Notes: generated by a model not told the origin, from the letters alone. A stretch of 64,000 nt of DNA from Opitutaceae bacterium (GCA_041395105.1 JAWLBB010000001.1:496001-560000); one strand, 5' to 3'. Positions 49,706 to 59,329 are shown, numbered from the stretch's first letter. Made by a program: numbers and translations.

Positions 49706-50914
49706 ATGCCATTCATTGTTTGGATGATTTCGATCTTTGGATTCGTGGGGATTTCCGTGATCCCGGTCGGAGCCGATTGCCTGAAGCCGGTTCTGAACTC
49801 GGTCTTTCCACCGGAGCTTCCTTTAGGGGTGGAGAGGGAGCTGGCGTCGGTCACGTTGTTTGGTGAAGACCTCGGATTTGATCCCGTCTGGCAGAATCCG
49901 GGCGAATCGTCCCGATGTCATTCCCAGGTCTGGGTTCGCCGGAAGGACGGGCGTGAGGACTCGTGGGTCGTGGCGGCCGAGGACGCCGGGTTGGAAGCGG
50001 AGGGTGTGGTGCTCGGTGAAGGGAGTCAGGGCTGGGTTCGCGTCGATTTTCACAATTCGGACTGGTGGGAATCACCAGGGTCTCTCGAGTTTGTCGTGAT
50101 TCGGGGATCCCTGAGGACTGACGGCACCTTGCTGGAGACCGGTCGATCTGACGTTCGCGAGATCCCGATTGTTGGATCCATCTCCTACCGTTTGACGGTC
50201 GATTCAGTGACCCCCCCCGCCGTCCCTCCGGGCAGCCCGCCGACGATCGTGACTTTGAAGGGCCTGTTCACATGGGAGACCGAGGTCTGGATGGACGGCA
50301 GGATCATCCCGGATGCCAGCGTTCACCCCGGGCACGGGACGGTCCGGGTGAAGCTGTCGGCCGATCAGTTGACGCGACCGGGTCGGGTTACCTTTCTCCT
50401 GCGGGATAGCGCGGGAGCCGTTTCCCAGGGAATCCCATTTCACATTGAGGAACCGACCCGGATCACGAAAATCAGTCCCAAGGAATTGAAGACTTCGCGG
50501 GTTGGGCAGACGGTGAAGGTCAGGTTTGAGGGAGCTGAACCGGAGCGTGCGGAATTCCGGTTTCAACCCGAGGTCCGCCAGGCACCCACTGCCACGGCTC
50601 CTCAGCTGGAGGACTTCTCGGAAGGGTTTTCCAAGGGCAAGCAGGTTCGGTCTGAATCGGTGGAGGCAGGTTCCATCCTGACGGTATGGCGTTCAGTCGA
50701 GTTTGTGGTTCGGAAAAATGAAGTCCGATTCCCAGTCGATTCCGAGTATCTCCCGGCGCCGGGTGCACTGATCATCCGCCTTTCCGGACGGACCGGCGAA
50801 CAGGCCGCCGTCATCCCGGTAGTCGGTGAGGGAGCAACAATCCTGCTGACGCCGACTCCTTCGGGTGGCCCTCCCGAGATGGATCACAGGTTCTCCGATC
50901 GGCCGAAGTACTGA
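49706..50914 (+). CDS. Unknown secreted protein with IPT/TIG-like segments
   Basis: The protein has 402 residues from ATG 49706, which opens a hydrophobic signal segment (MPFIVWMISIFGFVGISVIP). I do not recognise a named family. The sequence is beta-rich throughout. The stretch about 165-260 ('VDSVTPPAVPPGSPPTIVTLKGLFTWETEVWMDGRIIPD') has the pattern of an IPT/TIG immunoglobulin-like domain. The ends read 'RITKISPKELKTSRVGQTVKVRFEGAEPERAEF', again TIG-like. No catalytic motif is seen. It is controlled, by position, by the two operator palindromes. The following short gene on the other strand is also a secreted protein. Confidence 0.55.
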   Translation: MPFIVWMISIFGFVGISVIPVGADCLKPVLNSVFPPELPLGVERELASVTLFGEDLGFDPVWQNPGESSRCHSQVWVRRKDGREDSWVVAAEDAGLEAEGVVLGEGSQGWVRVDFHNSDWWESPGSLEFVVIRGSLRTDGTLLETGRSDVREIPIVGSISYRLTVDSVTPPAVPPGSPPTIVTLKGLFTWETEVWMDGRIIPDASVHPGHGTVRVKLSADQLTRPGRVTFLLRDSAGAVSQGIPFHIEEPTRITKISPKELKTSRVGQTVKVRFEGAEPERAEFRFQPEVRQAPTATAPQLEDFSEGFSKGKQVRSESVEAGSILTVWRSVEFVVRKNEVRFPVDSEYLPAPGALIIRLSGRTGEQAAVIPVVGEGATILLTPTPSGGPPEMDHRFSDRPKY

Positions 50915-50941
50915 TCGTCTTGGCGAGTCGGCTCCGGTTCC

Positions 50942-51634
50942 CTATGGGTGGGGTGTGAAGATCTCGAGGCCGGTCGAGCGGAGGGCCAGGGCTGGGTCCT
51001 CGACGGTGCCGTAATGCGGGTTCCTCCCCAGTGAAAGCTCATCGGCGGTGGAGACACCGTCCTGATCCGGATCGTCGGCCGGTCCATGAACGATGGTGGC
51101 GAACCAGCTCAGCTCCAGATCGTCGTCGAGAGCATCCGCGTCGCGATCGCGGATGAAGCGCTCGGCAGTGAGGCGGAAAAAGCGCGGTTGATCGTTCGAA
51201 AGTCCGTCGATTTCGATCCAAGCGAACGGAGATGGGTCGCTGGAGACCGTGCGAGCCGAAGGATCGTCTACCGGATTCCATTCCTCCAGATCCTCGGAAG
51301 ACTCCAGGAGGCAGGACGCATCATCCGCGACCATTCCGTTTCGGTAGCGAACGAAGACTCGATTGCCGACCTGCTCGAGTTCGATGGGAGTCCCCGCCGG
51401 TTCCCGGGGTGAAAGGCCGAGAGCGTAACGGAGAAGATTGGGCAGACCGTCGTGCTGGAGTTCCCGGGAATCATCGGAGGTTCCGTTGCGGAGTTCATCG
51501 GATGAAAAGTGGGCGATTTTCCACTCGACGAGATTCGTGGGAGGCTCGTCATCTTGTCCACTCTGGGCCGTCAGAAGGGAGCCCGTCCAACCCACGCTCA
51601 GGGCGATGAGACAGGTGCGGGTGACCGGGATCAT
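50942..51634 (-). CDS. Secreted protein with calcium-binding (thrombospondin type 3-like) segment
   Basis: The protein has 230 residues with a signal peptide (MIPVTRTCLIALSVGWTGSLLTA). 'LQHDGLPNLLRYALGLSP' near residue 60 is a motif common in secreted Verrucomicrobiota proteins. 'RDRDADALDDDLELSWF' and 'DDPDQDGVSTADELSLGRNP' in the last third are Asp-rich loops of thrombospondin type 3 or dockerin/EF-hand-like calcium-binding kind. It has no enzyme motif. It probably acts outside the cytoplasm, perhaps in adhesion. It is convergent with the preceding unknown gene. Confidence 0.6.
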   Translation of the reverse strand: MIPVTRTCLIALSVGWTGSLLTAQSGQDDEPPTNLVEWKIAHFSSDELRNGTSDDSRELQHDGLPNLLRYALGLSPREPAGTPIELEQVGNRVFVRYRNGMVADDASCLLESSEDLEEWNPVDDPSARTVSSDPSPFAWIEIDGLSNDQPRFFRLTAERFIRDRDADALDDDLELSWFATIVHGPADDPDQDGVSTADELSLGRNPHYGTVEDPALALRSTGLEIFTPHP

Positions 51635-51764
51635 GAGAGCAGGATTTCCCCGAGGTGATCCGGGTCAACCGAAAGATCCACGGTTGCAACCCGTTCAGGG
51701 AGATAGTGATGGCGGAGTCAGGGATTTTCCCGAATGCCGGGAAGGGGGCGGTTGGGGCTTCCGG

Positions 51765-53798
51765 CTAATTGGAACTCAAAGTCGCGACGTTTCCCGGCTG
51801 GTCCGCTATCGCTCCCGGCGTGGCGAATTCCGAAATCTCCTGCGGAGTGAGGGCGTTGTAGAGTCCGTTGTGAAACATATAGCTGGCCGTCTGGTAAAAG
51901 CTGACCGCCTCGTTGGTTCCGTATTCCGTCGGGTCCTTGGGAATCTGAGCGAAGCTCTTCATGTCGATCGAGAAAGCGACGTTTTCACGCATCGGTTTGA
52001 GGACCGTGAGTTCGCCTGCTTCAAGGTGTCCGAGCTTCTGGTAGTTTCCGACCAGAGCATGGGCTTCCGCCGGATCGACCCTCCGAACATCGTGACCGAA
52101 GAACCGACTGGGATAGCTCCAGTTGAGCAGGCCGAGCAGGGTCGGCGCATAGTCCATCTGGCTGCTCAACGTGGTGATGTGTCCGGGGGCGATCTGGCCG
52201 CCCGGCGCGTAGATGATCAGTGGAATATGGTAGTTCCTGAGCGGTACGTCGGTGCGCCCGGCGCTGGATCCGCAATGGTCGGCGACAATGACGAACACCG
52301 TATCCTTGAACCAGGGCTTGGCTGACGCTTCACGGATGAACCGATCGATTGCGAAATCCGTGTATTTCACGCCGCCCGCACGTCCCGAGGCCTTGGAGGG
52401 AAGATCGATCCTGCCGTCCGGGTAGGTGAAGGGGCGATGGTTGGACGTGGTCATGACGAAGAAGTGGAAGGGTTTCCCGGATTCGTGGACGGTATCCGCC
52501 TCCCGCATCGTCCAGCGGAAGAGGTCTTCGTCGCAGGCGCCCCAGACATTGGCAAAGGTTATATCGCCGTCAGCCACATCGCTGCGGTCAATCACCCGGT
52601 AGCCATTGTGGGCGAAAAAGTAATTCATATTGTCGAAGTAACCGTGTCCGCTGTAGATGAACGCGTTCTCGTAACCTCGGGTGCGCAGGATGGATCCAAG
52701 GCTGAACAGATTTTCGTTGTGCGGCCGCTTGACGATCGACCGACCCGGGGTGGGCGGAAGTGAGAGGGTCAGGGCTTCCATCCCGCGAACCGTCCGGGTC
52801 CCGGTGGCGTAGAAATTGTCGAAGAGAAGACTCTTCGAAGCGAGCTCGTCGAGATGAGGCGTCCAGTCGGACTCCGGATTGAAGATCCCCAAGAATTCGG
52901 CACTGAGGCTTTCGACCGTGATCTGGATGATGTTGGGATGTAGCTCCGGCCCGGGATTCACGATGGATCGCAGGGAATCTTCGGATTCCGGATTGGTCAG
53001 AACGGATCCGTCCTCCACCAATTCCTCCCTGAGGTTGGCAAAAGCGGAGACCTGGGGAAGGGTTGTATAAAACTCACCATATGGAAGTTCGTTGCTGAAA
53101 TAGGCCGCAAAGAGCGCCCATGTCCCGTTCTGCGCGAGCTCCCGGTTGAAGTTGTTGTGGAACCGTGGAAGCCAATGGGAGGAAAGGATGAGCCCGAAAG
53201 ACAGCGCCGTGGCAAAGCAGAGGATTCCGGTGGACAGCCGCTTGCGAATCGATGAGTGCTCGCTCTGCAACCAGATTGCCGGAAGTCCGGTCCGGTGAAT
53301 CAACCAGAAGCTCAGGGCCGAGCCGGAAACGATGCCGGTGAGGATCAGCGGCATCGGGTAGGATTCCCAGATATTGCCGAGGACTTCGCTGGTGTAGGCC
53401 AGGTAGTCGACCGCGATGAAGTTGAAGCGGACGCCGAACTCGTCCCAGAAGAACCACTCGCAGATCGCCCCAAAGGCCATCAGGTTGAGCATGGCGAAGA
53501 CCAGGACGAAGAACCCGAGGCGGATCCACCGGTTGTGGAAGGCATTCGCCGGAAGAATGGTCAGGATGACAATCAGTGGCAGGGACAACCAGGCAGCGGC
53601 CCCGAGATCATAGAGGAGACCCCATCCGAAGGCGGCGATGAGACTGAGATCCCAGGTCACGTCGTGTCTGGCCAACTCGAGGAGGGCCAGCCGAGTCGCG
53701 AGAGAGAGAATCAGCGAGATGCCGAGGAAGAGAATGAGGGCGCCGAAGCGGCCACTCAGCCATCTCGACACGGTTTTCCGGGCGGGGGGCGGTGTCAT
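51765..53798 (-). CDS. LtaS-like membrane phosphoglycerol/phosphoethanolamine transferase (alkaline phosphatase superfamily)
   Basis: The protein has 677 residues. Five transmembrane helices lie at about 18-210 (around 20-40, 51-82, 91-117, 149-166, 190-206). The soluble sulfatase-fold domain follows: E296 in 'NIIQITVESLSAEFLG', T336 in 'TGTRTVRGMEALTLS' (nucleophile position) and the 'VFVIVADHCGSS' Asp/His pair. In Gram-negative relatives (OpgB-, EptA-, LtaS-like) this layout transfers phosphoglycerol or phosphoethanolamine to glycans or lipid A. It stands alone on the strand. Confidence 0.88.
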   Translation of the reverse strand: MTPPPARKTVSRWLSGRFGALILFLGISLILSLATRLALLELARHDVTWDLSLIAAFGWGLLYDLGAAAWLSLPLIVILTILPANAFHNRWIRLGFFVLVFAMLNLMAFGAICEWFFWDEFGVRFNFIAVDYLAYTSEVLGNIWESYPMPLILTGIVSGSALSFWLIHRTGLPAIWLQSEHSSIRKRLSTGILCFATALSFGLILSSHWLPRFHNNFNRELAQNGTWALFAAYFSNELPYGEFYTTLPQVSAFANLREELVEDGSVLTNPESEDSLRSIVNPGPELHPNIIQITVESLSAEFLGIFNPESDWTPHLDELASKSLLFDNFYATGTRTVRGMEALTLSLPPTPGRSIVKRPHNENLFSLGSILRTRGYENAFIYSGHGYFDNMNYFFAHNGYRVIDRSDVADGDITFANVWGACDEDLFRWTMREADTVHESGKPFHFFVMTTSNHRPFTYPDGRIDLPSKASGRAGGVKYTDFAIDRFIREASAKPWFKDTVFVIVADHCGSSAGRTDVPLRNYHIPLIIYAPGGQIAPGHITTLSSQMDYAPTLLGLLNWSYPSRFFGHDVRRVDPAEAHALVGNYQKLGHLEAGELTVLKPMRENVAFSIDMKSFAQIPKDPTEYGTNEAVSFYQTASYMFHNGLYNALTPQEISEFATPGAIADQPGNVATLSSN

Positions 53799-53968
53799 GC
53801 TTGAAATTGCCTTAGACTCGTTGGGAGCACGATTCGTTGAAGAGTATCTGGTGAAATCTCTCGATCTCCCCGGACAATGGGACTCCTCCAGCCGGCTATT
53901 GATCGAATTCGCGAGAGTGGTGGTTTACCAGCCCGCGATGACTGCGGCAGGGAGACCTTCCTTGTCGG

Positions 53969-55525
53969 TCATGGCTCCACGTTTTTGGAAATTCCGAGGT
54001 CCTTGAGGATCTCGTGAGCGGCATTGTGGCCGGGCATGCCGGTCACCTCACCGCCGGGATGCTGGCTGGAACCACCGAGATAGAGTCCTTTGATCGGGGT
54101 CCGGTAGCCGGCCAGTTCCGGCAGGGGGCGGTTGAACATGAGCTGTTCGGGATTGTGCTGGATATGCCAGATGCAGCCGTCGGTCAGGCCGACCTCCCGT
54201 TCCAGATCGAGCGGTGTCCGGAGCTTGTGGTGGAGAATCGATTTTCGGAAATTCGGGGCGTATTCCGTGATCTGGTCGATCAGTCGGTCGGCAACCGCTT
54301 CCCGGTGGTCATCCCAGGAACCTTTCGCCAGGCGGGCTGGTGCGGGGTAGACATAGAGCGAGGCGGTGTGGCCTCCATTCGGCGCGAGGGAGGGGTCGCG
54401 CATGGAAGGGACATTGAAGCTGAGCATCGGGCGGGCGGCGGGACGTCCGGCCTCCAGATCGGCATAGGCACGGGTCACGCCGTCCCGGGACATTTCGAGC
54501 TGAACCGAGCCGCAGTGGGGCAGATCGGGGTCGCCATCCCACCCGGTCCATTGGGGCAGTTCGCTGATCGCAGCCAGCAACTTCAGGCAGCTGACATGCG
54601 AGTTGAGACCTTCGATCCGTTTCCGAATCGAAGGGTCAATGGCATCGGGAGCGAGGAGCTTGAGGAGGGCCGTCTTGACATCGGTCGCCGCGAGGACGAC
54701 CGGCGACTCGACGGCCTGCCCGTCGGTCAGCTCCAGCCCGGACACGACTCCGTGGCGGGTGGTGATGCGTTTCACCGGCGCCGAAGCGTGGATATCGACC
54801 CCGGCGTCCTCGGCGGCGAGTCGGATCCGGGCGGCGAGCTCCCCCATCCCGCCCCGGACGAAGCCATTCAGGGGGCGTTCCCCGGATTCGGTATCGGGCT
54901 GGGTGATGGCGTTGTAGACGAAGATGAAGCCGATGGGGTCCCGGGTCACCGCGGAGAATTCGAGCGCATGGCGCTCGCGGAGTCGCTGAGTGGGCAGGAA
55001 ATGATCCTGCAGATCCCAGAGGTGCCGGGTCAGGGCCATCTCGAGCGGTTCTTCGGCCGGTGTCCCGCGGGCGGCAGAGCGCAACTCGCTCAGGCTGGGG
55101 GGTGGGCGAAGCCGGAACGGAGCCGCCAGGGTGAACAGACTCTGCTTGAAGGCCTCGTAGCGGTCGAGACCGGCTCTCTCCTCCGCTGAGAGCTTCGACC
55201 GGGCCGATCGGTGGTTCGGAAGATCGAGGGCCGGCGTCGTGTCGTAGGTGCCGTCGGGGCGCAGGATGATGACATCATCGCGGGGCACGACCTCAAGTCC
55301 ACGTTCGCGCAGCTGCAGGTCCCGCATCACCCTGGGAGAAAACGCATGGAGGAGGTGGGCACAGGTTGAGAAGCGGAAGCCGGGCCAGAGTTCTTCCGTC
55401 TGCATGGCACCACCGGTGTGGGACCGGCTCTCGAAGACATCCACCCGGAACCCGGCGCGGGCGAGGTAGGTGGCGGCGACGAGGCCGTTGTGTCCGGCTC
55501 CGATGATGGCGATGTCGGTCTTCAT
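53969..55525 (-). CDS. FAD-dependent oxidoreductase of the phytoene-desaturase type
   Basis: The protein has 518 residues from ATG 55525 (MKTDIAIIGAGHNG); longer upstream frames run into a divergent promoter. The dinucleotide motif is GAGHNG (9-14), followed by 'AATYLARAGFRVDVFESRSHTGGAMQT'. The C-terminal FAD-binding 'GLYLGGSSQHPGGEVTGMPGHNAA' is characteristic of the phytoene desaturase/CrtI-like or PYROXD2-type proteins. Role is desaturation or oxidation of an isoprenoid or unknown substrate. No carotenoid genes are nearby. Confidence 0.85.
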   Translation of the reverse strand: MKTDIAIIGAGHNGLVAATYLARAGFRVDVFESRSHTGGAMQTEELWPGFRFSTCAHLLHAFSPRVMRDLQLRERGLEVVPRDDVIILRPDGTYDTTPALDLPNHRSARSKLSAEERAGLDRYEAFKQSLFTLAAPFRLRPPPSLSELRSAARGTPAEEPLEMALTRHLWDLQDHFLPTQRLRERHALEFSAVTRDPIGFIFVYNAITQPDTESGERPLNGFVRGGMGELAARIRLAAEDAGVDIHASAPVKRITTRHGVVSGLELTDGQAVESPVVLAATDVKTALLKLLAPDAIDPSIRKRIEGLNSHVSCLKLLAAISELPQWTGWDGDPDLPHCGSVQLEMSRDGVTRAYADLEAGRPAARPMLSFNVPSMRDPSLAPNGGHTASLYVYPAPARLAKGSWDDHREAVADRLIDQITEYAPNFRKSILHHKLRTPLDLEREVGLTDGCIWHIQHNPEQLMFNRPLPELAGYRTPIKGLYLGGSSQHPGGEVTGMPGHNAAHEILKDLGISKNVEP

Positions 55526-55617
55526 GGGAAGGAGGGGATTGTGGGGGTTGTCGGCAGAGAGTCGAGGCATCCGTTTTCCCGGGAAGGGCCGGCCCGGGAC
55601 AGGGTGATATTCTACTT

Positions 55618-55645
55618 GTGTATGATACAACATTGCATCATACAC
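55618..55645. promoter_or_regulatory. 28-bp operator-like palindrome before the ATPase gene
   Basis: GTGTATGATACAAC is followed by ATTGCATCATACAC, matching 12 of 14 positions as inverted copies (perfect GTGTATGAT outer arms). It lies 10 bp before the ATPase start and between two divergent genes, so it could block the ATPase promoter or ribosome access. Confidence 0.6.
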
Positions 55646-55655
55646 TTGGGTCAGA

Positions 55656-56768
55656 ATGAATCCGTTCCGTTATGGTGAAGTGGTGACCGGGGAGGACTTC
55701 TGTCCGAGGCCCGATGTATCGAAACGTCTGCGCGAGCACCTTGAGGCCGGCCACAAGGTCGTCGTCCTGGGCGAGCGTCGCACCGGCAAGACCTCCCTGA
55801 TTCATGAAACCGTCCGCAAGATGCGCGGGACCCGCCTGGTTTACGCCCAGATGTGGGCGGTCAACAGCATTGAAGATATTGCTTCCCGTCTGCTCCGGGC
55901 TCTCTCAACCACCCAGTTCAAGGAGAGTTCCTTCATTGAGCGGGTGGCGCGCACCCTGGCCCATCTGCGACCGAGGATCGACTTTGATCCGAACACCGGC
56001 CAGCCCAGCGTCACGGTGACTCCGGGCACCCGGCTCGAGCCATCGGGATTGCACGGGGTCTTCGATTTCATTGAGGAACTCTCCCGCCAGCACCCGCTCG
56101 TCATGGCACTCGACGAGTTTCAGGACGTGGCCCGATTGGACGATGCGTCTTCGATTCTCGGTGAGATCCGGGGGCGGATCCAGACCCAGAGCCGGGTTCC
56201 CTATGTCTTTGCCGGAAGTATCCGGCATGAGATGGACCGGATCTTCCGGGATCCCGCCAGCCCGTTCTACAAGTCGCTGCGGGTCATTGAGCTGGAAGGT
56301 CTGGACCGGTATGTCTTCCAGAGGTTTCTCGACCGACGGTTCAGCCGGGGCAACCGTCAGGTGGATCGGGCGGTCTATGACCGCATTTTCGAGATTTCCC
56401 AGGACAGCCCGAGCGACGTGCAGCAGTTTTGCGCGGCCATTTGGGAGACCTCGAAGGAGGGCGACAGGATCGACGAGGACCGTCTTTCCGAGGTCCTGAC
56501 CTATGTTTTCGCGACTGAACGCAAGGGTTACGAAGCCCAGATCAAGCCCCTGACCGGGATCCAGGTCCAGTGTCTGAAAGCCCTGGCCCGGGTCGGAGGC
56601 CGGCATCCCCAATCGAAGGCGTTCCTGCAGGAAGCCGGCATTGATCTGCCGGCGACCGCCCGGCGAGCGGTCACCCGGCTGGTCGATCTGGAGATCATAG
56701 CGGGCTCGGATCAGGACCATCGCTTTCTCGACCCCTTTCTCAAGCAATGGGTCCTGAGGGAACTGTGA
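55656..56768 (+). CDS. AAA+ ATPase of the archaeal-type ATPase_2 family
   Basis: The protein has 370 residues. Walker A is 'GERRTGKTS' (39-47), Walker B 'LVMALDEFQDV' (148-158, D153-E154), followed by 'VPYVFAGSIRHEMDRIF' as a sensor-1-like motif and a C-terminal winged-helix-like region (about 275-370, 'TGIQVQCLKALARVGGRHPQSKAFLQEAGI'). This is the ATPase_2 (PF01637-like) layout, a STAND-type regulator or Orc/Cdc6-like relative, often encoded without a clear partner. The missing effector domain leaves its role open. Confidence 0.8.
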   Translation: MNPFRYGEVVTGEDFCPRPDVSKRLREHLEAGHKVVVLGERRTGKTSLIHETVRKMRGTRLVYAQMWAVNSIEDIASRLLRALSTTQFKESSFIERVARTLAHLRPRIDFDPNTGQPSVTVTPGTRLEPSGLHGVFDFIEELSRQHPLVMALDEFQDVARLDDASSILGEIRGRIQTQSRVPYVFAGSIRHEMDRIFRDPASPFYKSLRVIELEGLDRYVFQRFLDRRFSRGNRQVDRAVYDRIFEISQDSPSDVQQFCAAIWETSKEGDRIDEDRLSEVLTYVFATERKGYEAQIKPLTGIQVQCLKALARVGGRHPQSKAFLQEAGIDLPATARRAVTRLVDLEIIAGSDQDHRFLDPFLKQWVLREL

Positions 56769-56826
56769 ACCGAGGGTCCTCATTCGGCTCGACTCGGGCC
56801 GGGTAGCCCGCTTTATCGGTCAGATC

Positions 56827-57639
56827 ATGGCCCCGCCCCTCGATCTTGATACTCCCTACGCCTTGTCCGATGCGCAGATCGCCCGCTTCCGGGCGGATGG
56901 GTTCATCAAGCTGAAGAATGTCCTCAGTCCGGAAGTGCTCGCCTTCTACGGTGAAGAAATCACCGCCAAGGTGCATGAGCTGAACGTGGACACCACTCCG
57001 CTGGAAAAGCGGACGACCTACGGGAAGGCCTTTCTTCAGGTCATGAATATCTGGAGACACAGTGCGCTTGTCGACACCTTTGTCCGCAGCCGGCGGCTGG
57101 CAAGGATCGCTACGGAGTTGCTCGGAACGAAAGGGGTCCGGATGTACCATGACCAGGCCCTCTACAAGGAGGCGGGCGGCGGCTACACCCCGTGGCATGT
57201 GGACCAGTATTACTGGCCGCTCAGCAACCAGAACACGGTGACCGCCTGGATCCCGCTCGATGCGGTGCCGAAGGAGAATGGACCGCTCGAATTCTCGAAG
57301 GGCAGCCAGAAGATCCTCTTTGGCCGGGAGTTCGCAATCAGCGACGAGAGCGAGGTGGAGATTGAGAAGAATCTGCGTCGATCGCAGCTGCCCGTGATCA
57401 GCGAGCCGTTCGATCTGGGCGAAGTGAGTTTCCATTATGGATACACCTTCCACCGGGCAGGTCCCAATACCAGCACACGGCCCCGTCGGGTCATGACCAT
57501 CATCTACATGGATTCGGAGATGCGCCTGGTCGCGCCGAAGAACGAGAACCAGCAGGCCGACTGGGATAATTGGTGTCCCGGGGCGAAGATCGGCGAGGTC
57601 ATCGACACCGGGTTGAACCCGGTCCTCTACGCCCGCTGA
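56827..57639 (+). CDS. Phytanoyl-CoA dioxygenase (PhyH) family protein
   Basis: The protein has 270 residues. The Fe(II) ligands H124-x-D126 ('WHVDQYYWPLSNQ') and H209 ('HYGYTFHRAGPN'), plus R218 for 2-oxoglutarate binding, are all present in a double-stranded beta-helix context. Family members hydroxylate many small substrates using 2-oxoglutarate and O2. It is about 60 bp after the ATPase and converges, with no gap, on a sulfatase. Such PhyH proteins are numerous in Verrucomicrobiota and Planctomycetota; the substrate is unknown. Confidence 0.9.
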   Translation: MAPPLDLDTPYALSDAQIARFRADGFIKLKNVLSPEVLAFYGEEITAKVHELNVDTTPLEKRTTYGKAFLQVMNIWRHSALVDTFVRSRRLARIATELLGTKGVRMYHDQALYKEAGGGYTPWHVDQYYWPLSNQNTVTAWIPLDAVPKENGPLEFSKGSQKILFGREFAISDESEVEIEKNLRRSQLPVISEPFDLGEVSFHYGYTFHRAGPNTSTRPRRVMTIIYMDSEMRLVAPKNENQQADWDNWCPGAKIGEVIDTGLNPVLYAR

Positions 57640-59115
57640 TCAGGTTTTGGATTCCCAGGTAACGCCGGGCGGGGCTTCGTATTCCGGCTGGAGACGACGC
57701 GGTTCGCCCGGGCGTTCGACCTCCCAGCGTCCGCCCCAGGAGGGAGCCCACGACTCGGGAAGGTGTCGTGAGAGTCGTTCCACCACCGCATCCATCCCGG
57801 GTCGACCGATCAGGTTGGTGAGTTCGTGGGGATCGGCCAGCCGGTCGTAGAGTTCTTCGGTTCCATCAAGGTAGCGGATATAGCGGTAGTGTTCATCACG
57901 GATGGAGGCGTTTCCCTTGCCGTAGATGGAGAGAGAGGGGCGGTCCCATTCTGCACCGGGTTCGTTGAGCAGTGGGGCGAAACTGCGCCCGTCAAGTGCG
58001 TGATCAACCGGCCCCAGCCGGCAGAGCTCCCGCAGGGTCGGATAGAGGTCGACCAGTCCGACTGTGCGCTCACTGATGGCGGGCGCAACTCCCGGGGCGC
58101 GGACCAGGAGGGGCACGTAGTCCGAGAGTTCCCAGAGCGTCGCCTTTTCCCAACGCATCTTCTCGCCGCAATGATAACCATTGTCGGAGAAGACGATGAC
58201 TATGGTGTTGTCCGCATGGGGCGAGCGGTTGATCGCTTCGATCACGCGTCCGACATTCCAATCGGCGAACGAGCTGTTGGCGCAGTAGCCCCAGAGGTAC
58301 TTGCGCCAGAGGTTCTCGTCGATCTCGCCGTCGACCCGCGCCTTCTTCAGACCGTCGGTCAGGAGCCGGCCCTGCTCGGGAACGTCGTCGAGATCATCGG
58401 ATTTCCAACCATCCGGCAAAGGTAGTGTGTCCGGATCGTAGAGGTCGAAGAAGCGGCTGGGTGCGGTATAGGGCTGATGGGGCCGCCAGAGACCGTAGAA
58501 AAGGAAAAACGGCCGATCGTGAGCTTCCTCGATGAACTCGATGGCGGCGTCGGCGTTGACCACGTCGGGGAAATCACTGTCGGGACCCTGCCAACGCTGC
58601 ACTCCCGGTGCGATGATCGGATGACTGACGTCGGGATGCGGGCCGAAGCCACCTTTGGCAATCGGTCGATTGTCGAACATGGCCTCCTCGCGTCCCTCCT
58701 GGAGAGGTGAGTGGAAGATCTTGCCGCGCCCCCAGGTGGTGTAGCCGTTGGCCTTGAAGTATTCAGGGATTGACTGGGCATGTTCGAGCACCGATCCGGG
58801 CTTGTTCCAGATGTCGGCGCCGTTCAGGTAGGCGCCGGTGTGGTGGGCATTCATCCCGCTGAGGAAGGATGCCCGGGAAGGATTGCAGACGGGGACCCCG
58901 CAGGCGGCATTGACGAAGTTGACGGATTCTTCCTTCAGCCGGTCCAGATGGGGCATCCGAATGGCCGGATACTGCCCGCGGGAGCCGTAGCCGTTCATGT
59001 CGTCATAGACAATGATGACGACATTGGGCCGCGGATCTTCGACCGCATCCGATGAATATGGAAGCCCGCCGACAAAAGAAACGATGAGCACGAGCGGAAG
59101 AGAGGGGAGCTTCAT
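57640..59115 (-). CDS. Sulfatase (iduronate-2-sulfatase-like)
   Basis: The protein has 491 residues from ATG 59115, with a signal peptide (MKLPSLPLVLIVSFVGGLPYSSDA). The formylglycine site is C77-x-P-S-R ('GVPVCNPSRASFLSGMNA'), and metal ligand D38-D39 is in 'VIIVYDDMNGYG'. 'TIVIVFSDNGYHCGEKMRWEKATLWE' supplies the late metal/substrate motif. It releases sulfate from a carbohydrate ester in the periplasm. It needs a formylglycine-generating enzyme, which is not in the window. Together with the sulfotransferase upstream, it suggests that sulfated glycans matter to this organism. Confidence 0.93.
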   Translation of the reverse strand: MKLPSLPLVLIVSFVGGLPYSSDAVEDPRPNVVIIVYDDMNGYGSRGQYPAIRMPHLDRLKEESVNFVNAACGVPVCNPSRASFLSGMNAHHTGAYLNGADIWNKPGSVLEHAQSIPEYFKANGYTTWGRGKIFHSPLQEGREEAMFDNRPIAKGGFGPHPDVSHPIIAPGVQRWQGPDSDFPDVVNADAAIEFIEEAHDRPFFLFYGLWRPHQPYTAPSRFFDLYDPDTLPLPDGWKSDDLDDVPEQGRLLTDGLKKARVDGEIDENLWRKYLWGYCANSSFADWNVGRVIEAINRSPHADNTIVIVFSDNGYHCGEKMRWEKATLWELSDYVPLLVRAPGVAPAISERTVGLVDLYPTLRELCRLGPVDHALDGRSFAPLLNEPGAEWDRPSLSIYGKGNASIRDEHYRYIRYLDGTEELYDRLADPHELTNLIGRPGMDAVVERLSRHLPESWAPSWGGRWEVERPGEPRRLQPEYEAPPGVTWESKT

Positions 59116-59329
59116 AACCGGGGCGGTTGCTGACACGAGTGCTTTGACAGGATACCACGAATGGGCTCTGGGGGAACAGGGTCAGGATCCACCTTGAATG
59201 TGCCCAAACGCACGTTGCTTGGAAGTGAAATTGTGACAGCTCCGTAACGGCGTAGCGAGATCTTAACTGGCGGAGCGTCCATTACAATTGCAGAGGATAC
59301 AGAAGCCCGGATGGGATTCAGACCTACCC

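Noticed and set aside
59215..59290. Possible PhoB box upstream of the phytase-like gene
   Set aside because: Only a loose match (TGACAG and GTAAC elements) with no proper 11-bp direct repeat; not enough to support a call.
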